From Chlorella sorokiniana (Eukaryota > Chlorophyta > Trebouxiophyceae > Chlorellales > Chlorellaceae), in NCBI GenBank assembly GCA_025917655.1, contig CP084619.1, forward strand, positions 868,001 to 932,000: a DNA stretch of 64,000 nucleotides, written 5' to 3'. This document shows positions 57,024 through 64,000 of the stretch, in pieces. How positions within the stretch are numbered: position 1 is the first letter of the stretch; every line of letters begins with the position of its first letter. A model generated the notes under the pieces. That model was not told where the DNA came from. It ran no database searches and saw only the letters and a program-made list of their open reading frames with translations. The translations under genes were made by a program, and so were the position numbers.

Positions 57024-59900
57024 TCAGATACCTTGAGCGGTAGCGGTTTCTGCATCAGCCCCCGCCTGCTCAATTCTGGCCATGAACATGCGCAGATCGA
57101 GGTGGGACTGCGCTGGCAGCAGCGTCAGGAAGGTGCGCAGGCTGTGGTCAAAGCAGGCGTGCACACGATTCATGCCGTCGCTGACCTCTCGCAAGACATC
57201 CTCGGCGATCGCAGGGGAGTTATACACCTGCGTGCCAGCCGCACGATCTGTTGACCAAACACGCCGCCAAAACCGGGCGGCATGCAAAGCAGGCAGCCAC
57301 CTATGCTCACCTCTGCATTCCACTGGCCAGCCGCCTCGCTGTCCTCAGCACGCTGCACATACAGCGCCTGCTCCACAACAGCCTGCTCAATGGTGGCTGC
57401 CAGTCGCCGGACGGGGCCCTGCATGTGGTAGCGAACAACCAGAAGTTGAGGTCACCCCAACTCATACGCAATGGCAAGAGACTGGTCATGACCCATGTGC
57501 AACAAGTCGGAACGGACCTGGATGTCGAGCATCGCTCTCAACGTCTTGCGCAGCCCTGCCTGCACGTCGGGCGCGCCGGCCCCGCCCACACCCAGCGGCG
57601 TGAGCGTCTTCGGTAGGCCGTCCAAGAACATGCCGGAGGCGATGGCCTGCATTGCACTTGGGATAAACGTCTTTGTATGCCCAACGAACAGGCGGGCATT
57701 GTCCTGCTGCCTCACACCTGCAGGGTGCCCTCGTGCAGGCTGATTGCATCATTCAGGTCGACGGCCTTGGGCAGCGATTGCATGAGCCTGGCCCAGTTGG
57801 GCTCCAGCACCTCAAACACGATGTAGTACTGCAGACTGGTCACAAAGCTGGACATTTCGGCGCGGTATGCGTGGAAGGCGCGCAGCACCGGCGGCACCTG
57901 CACCGGCAAGGGTGGCCGCCATCAGTGGCTCGAAGAACAGGCAAAGGCTAGGACTTAAGAGTTCAGCATGCGGCGCCCTCTTTCTGCGCGGCTTCCAATG
58001 GCGCACCAGCTCAGCATTATCCACAGCCACGCCATGCGTGCGCTCCTGGGCCTTCAGCGTGTTGAGCAGGCGGTGCGTGGTGTTGATGGTACCCCAGCAC
58101 TGCTCCAGCACCACCTCCACGTGCTTGATGGCCCACAACAGGCGGAAGATGCACAGGTAGCCTGCAAGCGAAGGGCATGGCAACAAGTCAAACCGCGCAT
58201 GGCTCGAAGGGCATCCGACACCGGGTTGACAGGGTGTGTGACATGCAAGCCGCGGTGCATCATGCCTCGCCATTGCACGCACCCTGGCCCGCTACCCGCC
58301 AGCCCACCTGCCATCGCGTCGGGGCTGAGCACCGCGCCCACCGGGCCGTCCACCTGGTAGTGCAGCGTGAAGGTGTCCCAGCCGAGGTCGCCCTCCAGCG
58401 GCTTGCTGGGCAGGCGCACATCCACGCGACGCAGGATGTCGGCATCCTCGCTGGCGGCGGAGGAGGAGCGCAGCGCGGCATCCAGGTAGCCCTGCGCGCG
58501 CAGCCGTGAGCGCCAAAGAGCCACCGGGGAGTCAAGGGGGTGGTGTCCGTGACGTTCAAGCCGGCCCTGGTGCTGAGCCTGACCCCCTACCTGCAGCGTG
58601 TACTGCGACACATCCTTGGCGCCTTTGTCCAGCTCCAGCTGCGCCGAGTCGAGCAGCACGCGCACAAAGTCGCCCTGGCCCAGCAGCAGGAACCGCTTGA
58701 TGGCCGACAGGTGGTGCAGCAGGCCGTGCCGCTGCATCACAATGTCCAGCAGGTGGCTGCTGACGGTGCGCTTCACCTCTGCCACCGTCGTCTCCAGCCA
58801 GCTGCGGGGCATGGGCGGTGCAGGTGCAGGTTGCAGGTGCAGGTTGCACGCAACACTGTTGTCAAAACAAAACAATGATGTGCACAGAAAGCAAAGCCAT
58901 GTGGTACAAAAGCATATCACTTGCTAACAAAGGACCATGCAGCTGTCAAGCCATGCAAGGAGCACCACAACAAGCGCTGCTGCTTGCAGGCATAGTCACA
59001 CTATAATCACAGCTTCATGACCCACCGCAGCTGCTGGTAAGTGCCGCCAGACGTGGCCAGCTGCTTGGCTGCCTCGCTCACAGCATCTGCCCAGCGTGTG
59101 TCCCCGCACCATTCGCGCAGGAATGCAATGGTTTTGCCGGCGGTGAATATGTCTGCGGCCAGCTGCGCAGGTAGAAAATTCGGCTGCATTGCTGCATTGA
59201 GCGAGTAGCCACCGCGCCAGACCGCAGCAGGTTCGTCGCAGTACGGCGGCGCCAGCTGCTCCTTGGCCACCAGGAACTCGCGGCTGGCGGCGTCCACGGT
59301 GCCGCTGACCACCCACATGCTGATCTGCTTGAAAAAGGGCACACATACATCCTCCAATACGGGTACCACCACCTTGCGCACGAGCGGATCGCCATGCTTG
59401 GACAGCGCGTGCAGCGAATTGATGAGCTGGCCGCCGCGCACATCGCGTGCCAACTCAAGGCACATGGTCAGCACCCGCAGCCGTCCCAGCGGCTCGCAAA
59501 GCCAGACTTGGAGGCGGCGCAGCGTCAAGGTGTTCTCCGCGGACGCAGTGGCAGTGCCCGCTGCTTGCTGCTGGGCATGTGCCTCCAAGATGGCTACCAG
59601 GCGGTGATGGTTGGCCACTTCCCGCCGCGCAGCAGCCACCAGCGCCTCGTGCACCACGCTGTGCAGCGTGGTCAGCTCGGCAGTCAGGAGCTCAACCTGG
59701 CGCAGCAGCCAGCCCAACTCTGCGGCTTTGCTGACCAGCTGTTGCTGAGTGTCGGGCACTCCTGCTGTGGCGCTGCAGGCCCAACGACCGCCATCTCGAT
59801 CATCATGGAACGATAGAATGCGACCGTTTTGCAGCGCGCTGCAGGCCCCCAACACGTCCCTGACCAAAACGGGCTCGGGCACTGAAGCAGCGGCCGCCAT
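57024..59900 (-). CDS. GCP3: Gamma-tubulin complex component 3 (GCP3/Spc98 family)
   Basis: GCP3 pairs with GCP2 to hold gamma-tubulin in the microtubule-nucleating complex. The first exon (59900 to about 59030) contains EPVLVRDVLGACSALQNGRI and SKAAELGWLLRQVELLT, the start of the GCP N-terminal (GRIP1) domain, then VWLCEPLGRLRVLTMCLELA and VPFFKQISMWVVSGTVDAAS. The GRIP2 region follows: WLETTVAEVKRTVSSHLLD, HHLSAIKRFLLLGQGDFVR, DADILRRVDVRLPSKPLEGD, LGWDTFTLHYQVDGPV, IFRLLWAIKHVEVVL and VTSLQYYIVFEVLEPNWARL, matching GCP3 rather than GCP2. The end (HLDLRMFMARIEQAG) is at 57024. The protein starts near residue 200 of typical GCP3s, and only 310 bases separate its ATG from the PEPC gene, leaving little room for the missing N-terminal extension. 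It is convergent with the TylF-like gene. Confidence 0.88.
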
Positions 59901-60212
59901 TTCAAATAGTGTGTAAGCAGACCAATGGTAACTTACACAGGCAACGATCAGATGCATGGGGCGTGCAACCCCAAGAGGCGAAGTGCAACATACTCACGCA
60001 GTACGGAAACACCCCAGTACTTCACAGCAGGCGGCAGTGCAGAGAGACTTGTGTGCTGTGCTCACTTCAACTTTACAAAGGACTCTTGAGTTGCAGTGCA
60101 GATGGAATGATGCAATTGTGCTTCGGAAGATTCAAAACAGGGAGCACAATGCGGAAACAGTCCAGTTGTCAGACCTACAGAAGTGCAGCAACAAGGAAGC
60201 AAGGCGACATGT
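59901..60212. other. Intergenic region between PEPC and GCP3
   Basis: About 310 bases between two minus-strand genes, AT-richer than the exons. It contains TGTAA on the minus strand at 60077-60073, some 140 bases after the PEPC stop, and presumably the GCP3 promoter. Confidence 0.5.
60073..60077 (-). terminator. TGTAA poly(A) signal of PEPC
   Basis: Reads TGTAA on the minus strand about 140 bases beyond the PEPC stop. Confidence 0.45.
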
Positions 60213-63200
60213 TCACCCCGTGTTCTGCATGCCTGCAGCGATGCCTTTCATCGTGATGATCCTGCATTGAGAAATCATAGCAACAGTGACATTGTCAATG
60301 GATTGGAACGAGCCTGCAACGATTGCAGTATACAGTTGACGCCCTGCCCCTCCCTGTTGCTCACATGGTGTCCTCGATGCCTGCCACAAAGGGGTGTTTG
60401 GTGTCGCCGCGTGACATGAGGGCCAGCGCCTTCTCACTGGGCTTGTAGTCGGCGGGCACCAGCTCATCCACGCTCTTGCCTGCCTCAATAGCACGCAGCG
60501 TCTTGAGGCAGCTAACCTGAAGCGGAAGCAAAGCACCAAGAGGTGAGAGCACAGGCAGGGCGGTATCTGTTGCACTCCGAACAGCATGCCGCCTTGCCAA
60601 CTCACCTGCAGGATGTTCAGCGGCGCAACATAGGGCGCACGCAGTTGCAGCTTCTGCTGGAGGAAAGCAGTGGAGCTGGAGCTGAGAAGCCGGCTGTGCT
60701 TCATGACCTGCAGGCACCAAGGAAGGCAATGATGTGCGCTGATCCGGCAGCCTGGCACGTTGCCAATAGGGCACGGCGCAGCGATAGGCAAAACACCCAA
60801 AAACACAGTGACAGCACGGAGCGAGTTGCCCCCGGCGCACCGTGAGGAGGGCCTGCTCCGTGTTATCAAACTTCTTCAGCAGCTCGCTGCCTAGGCCATG
60901 CAGCTCAGGGTCCACCAGTGCTCGCTCATACCTGCACGCAGGTGCGGTGCACAGGGGTGGCCCAAATGTTGGTGTTTAAGTGCGGGTGAGCAGCACCGGG
61001 CTGGGTGAGCAGCGCTTGGGACAAGCCGGCAGCGGGGCACATGTTCAAAGCCCTCCAGCCTCACATCTTCACCACCCGCGGGTCGGCCTTGGCAAACACC
61101 ATTTCCAGCATGTCAAGCGTGACACGGAAGAACATCCAGTTGGTGAACATGTCCTGGAGGCAGGACGCAAGCCAGCAGTTGCAAGTGAGCCAACTGCAGG
61201 GTCGTCAACTGAGTCAGGACACAAGCCAGCATTTCCCAGCGGGCCAACTGGAGGGTCGTCAAGTGAGTCAAGGGGTGTGGAGTCGCCAGTCAGTGATTGG
61301 CGCACCCCACCTGCAACAGCTCCAGCTTGCCGGCCTTGATCATTGCGCTCAGCGCCTCACCCACGCCCAGCCACACCGGCAGGTGGAAGCGCACCTGCAT
61401 TCATTTCACATGCACACATGCTGTTTGTACATCAAAGTGCTGTTGTTGAAGTTTACCAAGCAGGAGCACACCATGCGCAGTGCAGGCCGAGACGCAGCAC
61501 CCACCTGCGTCCATGCAAAGATCCAGGGAATGGCGCGCAGCGTGTCGATCGACCCATGGGAGCGACGCTTTGCGGGGCGGGAGCCAATGTTCATGCGGCC
61601 CAGCTCGTTCACTGCAACATCAAGGGCGTTGCTTGGTCGTGACGCCGTCACTCTGCTCACGAATGGCAGCACAGGGGAGCCCACCACAGGCATGCGACGT
61701 GGTGTGGTCGCAACAGCAGCGGAGGCGTCCCAGCGTGCGCACCAGGCGTGATGGACTGGAAGAAGTTCACAAAGCGTGCGTCGTCGCGCACCACGGCCCG
61801 GTACGCTTCGCACGAGATGCGAGCCATCTCCGCCATGGTCTCCCGCCACAGCTGCTCACCCCAGAACAAAGGGAAGGGGCCAGGCTGCTGTCACATTACG
61901 ACACTCGATGGAATGATAGGGGGTTCATGAGTGTGAGAGGCACGCTGTGCTGGAAAACGAGGCAAGGCACAAACCTGGGGCGGCTGCTCGGTCGGCGCCA
62001 GCGTGGCCTCCAGGACCGCCGAGGTGTACCTGTACAAGCAAGAGAAGCTTGCAACGTGAGCACCGGCGGCAGGCAGGGGTGCAGCGAGTCCCGCAGGAAG
62101 GAGGGGGCGCCCCAGCCAGCTAACTCACAGATCCATTGTGTGGAAGGCGCTCTCCTTCTCGCCAAACTGCTGCTCCATCACCTCTCCCTGCAGGCATACG
62201 TTGCCAGGTGCAGGCATGAGGAGGAGAACCACTTGAGACACACTGGAAATGTGCTGCATTATTCTGTAACCCACCTGCACCGTCACGCGGATGCTGCCCC
62301 GGATGGTCCCTGGCGGCTGCGACAGCACGGCGAGGTGTGCGGGGCCACCGCCGCGCCCCACGGTGCCGCCGCGGCCGTGGAAGAGCGTCATGCGCACGCC
62401 AAACTCGTCGGCCACCTTGGTCAGCCGCTCCTGCACCTCGTACAGGCCCCAGGCCGCCGCCAGGCGCCCGCGTCCTGCCGGAGTCGCTGTAGCCGATCAT
62501 GCACTCCTGCGGTCGAGCAAGACGCAGCCCTGGGCACCCTGCCGACAGCTGCTCCCAAAAGCGATTCAGGAACGTCCCCAGGCAGTGACACCGAGCATCC
62601 GGCCCCCGGCCCCGCACCTGCTGGCCCTGGATGTGCGCCAGGTACCATGGGTCGCTGAACAGCTGGCGCATCGCGGTCTCGGCGTAATGCAGATCGTCCA
62701 GCGTCTCAAACAGCGGCACCACCCGCAGCATGTTCTTGACTGCGGGGCGAATGGGGCAGGGCACGCCATGGCGGGGCTGTGCATAGGGGTACTCCAAGGC
62801 AAGGTGTTGCGTGCAAAGCGTCATGCTGCATTGCTCCACGAACTGTGTGCTGCGCTGGCCATCCGGCTCACCGCCGCACTCCTTCTGCAGCAGCACCACG
62901 GCCAGCACGTCGGAGGCGGTGTGGCTCATGGAGATGATGTAGGCTCCAAGGGAGTCGGAGGGCAGCTGCGACAGCATGCGGAAGGTGCCAATCACGTCCG
63001 CCACCTGCATGACAAAGGGCAGCCAGCATGTGTGACTGGGCCAGCAAGAGCGCGACGCGTGCGCCAGCCAGGCACTCGCCCAGCCTGCCACATCTGGCCT
63101 CACCTCTGGGGTCATGGGCAGGTCGGGCGGCAGCAGCGGGCGCTTGCCCGTCAGCGCACCGAGCAGGAACTCCATGCGCTTGGCCTCGTCCCACTCCCTG

Positions 63201-64000
63201 CAGCAGGCACGGCATGACCGCGCCGCCGTCTTCTCCCGTCCCGCACCTGCCCCCTGCCCACAGCCCCCCAAATCTGCCCCCAGCACGGTACAGGGCCTGC
63301 CTGGGCCTGTTTCCCACGGAATGCAACAAACACGCAGCAGGAGCAGCGGCACCATGCGCCCTCGCCCCCGCCTGCAGCGCTCACTTGTAGCTGCCCAGGC
63401 CCAGGTAGGTGGTGATGGCGTCCATCGCCTCGGTGTGCTTCACGCTCTCCTGCCGGATGTCCAGCTTGCACAAAAACAGGCCAAAGACGTGTGCCTGCCC
63501 GGGGGGGTGCGGCCGGAGGGCATGGGGCGCAGCAACACAAACAAGGGAGCCCGGCAAAGTCTGCGGGACGGCTCGCACAGACCACTAGGCTGGCGTCCCT
63601 TCCAGCAGATGCCAGCAGCACTGCGATCCACCCGAGAGAACCTTGCTCCTGACCTGGACAGCGCCTGCGACGAAACCCGCACCACCACTCCTACCCCCTG
63701 CCCCCCACCTACAGCACCCACCTGGCGGAGCACATCCAGCAGCTGGGAGTTGGCGATGTGGACGTCACCAGTGGCAATGAGCGAATCGTAGCACATGCGC
63801 AGCGTGCCCAGCAGCTCGGCTGCAGGCGGACACAACAGCAAGAGTGCTTTGGCAAAGCGGGCTCACGGCGCAGAGCAGGTCTGGGCCGTCCAACCTGTCA
63901 GAAGCGGGTTCATCACCCCCCACACACACACACACACCACTGCAGGCGCGCATGCCTTCCACTCACTCTCGTCGCGGTACGCCTCCGGGTCAGCCTCCAG
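60213..64000 (-). CDS. PPC: Phosphoenolpyruvate carboxylase, plant type (5' end outside window)
   Basis: PEPC fixes bicarbonate onto phosphoenolpyruvate to form oxaloacetate, feeding the TCA cycle and amino-acid synthesis. Family blocks from the right edge leftwards: [20 protein letters not shown] (63450), [13 protein letters not shown] (63140), [20 protein letters not shown] (62950), [16 protein letters not shown] (62710), [10 protein letters not shown] (62500), [20 protein letters not shown] (62380, catalytic), [32 protein letters not shown] (61600) and [10 protein letters not shown]. The last exon is tiny (60261-60213, phase 2 join after 60365) and encodes [15 protein letters not shown], the invariant plant-type C-terminus. 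After YSDSG the frame is off by one at the two-base C run 62474-62475, probably a lost base. The N-terminal third, with any regulatory phosphoserine, is beyond the window. Confidence 0.95.

Overview
The window looks like nuclear DNA of a green alga, most likely a trebouxiophyte of the Chlorella type. The sequence is very GC-rich. Almost every gene is cut into many short exons by small GT-AG (and some GC-AG) introns. TGTAA, the green-algal poly(A) signal, sits just past several stop codons, and the proteins resemble plant homologues (TGD2, CPP1, XEG113, plant-type PEP carboxylase). I see no tRNA, rRNA, CRISPR array or recognisable transposon.

Left part (1-17.7 kb): Rab escort protein (+), a GT47 exostosin-like glycosyltransferase (+), the chloroplast J-like protein CPP1 (+), the Golgi tether subunit COG1 (-) and the proteasome ubiquitin receptor RPN10 (+). 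Middle (17.7-27.8 kb): a tandemly duplicated block carries two copies of a small three-exon gene I do not recognise. Then come a TBC-domain RabGAP (-) and a third, diverged copy of the same small gene. 28-44 kb: argininosuccinate lyase (-), a GT61 glycosyltransferase (-) and an organellar, bacterial-type isoleucyl-tRNA synthetase (+). Right part (45-64 kb): a secreted protein with a possible DNRLRE/CBM96-like C-terminus (-), the chloroplast lipid-import protein TGD2 (-), a GT77 arabinosyltransferase (-), a TylF-type methyltransferase (+), gamma-tubulin complex protein GCP3 (-) and the 3' two-thirds of PEP carboxylase (-), which runs off the right edge.

Many of the genes serve the secretory pathway and cell wall: Rab prenylation (REP), Rab inactivation (TBC), Golgi tethering (COG1), three Golgi-type glycosyltransferases (GT47, GT61, GT77) and a secreted protein. 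Three serve the chloroplast or organelles (CPP1, TGD2, IleRS). There is no sign of operons or of one shared pathway.

The most original signal is the small gene family at 18390-19121, 20070-20795 and 27112-27804. The three loci share an exon plan (about 195, exactly 69 and about 205 coding bases, all splice phases 1), begin MGxQxSLP, and share an RPLP...PPWLG block. In the two tandem copies the first exon has diverged far more than the surrounding non-coding DNA.

Caution: at least eleven places in conserved genes read correctly only if one base is missing from a short G or C run. I take these as uncorrected assembly errors. Exon limits given to the base were checked by reading phase; those marked 'about' were not.
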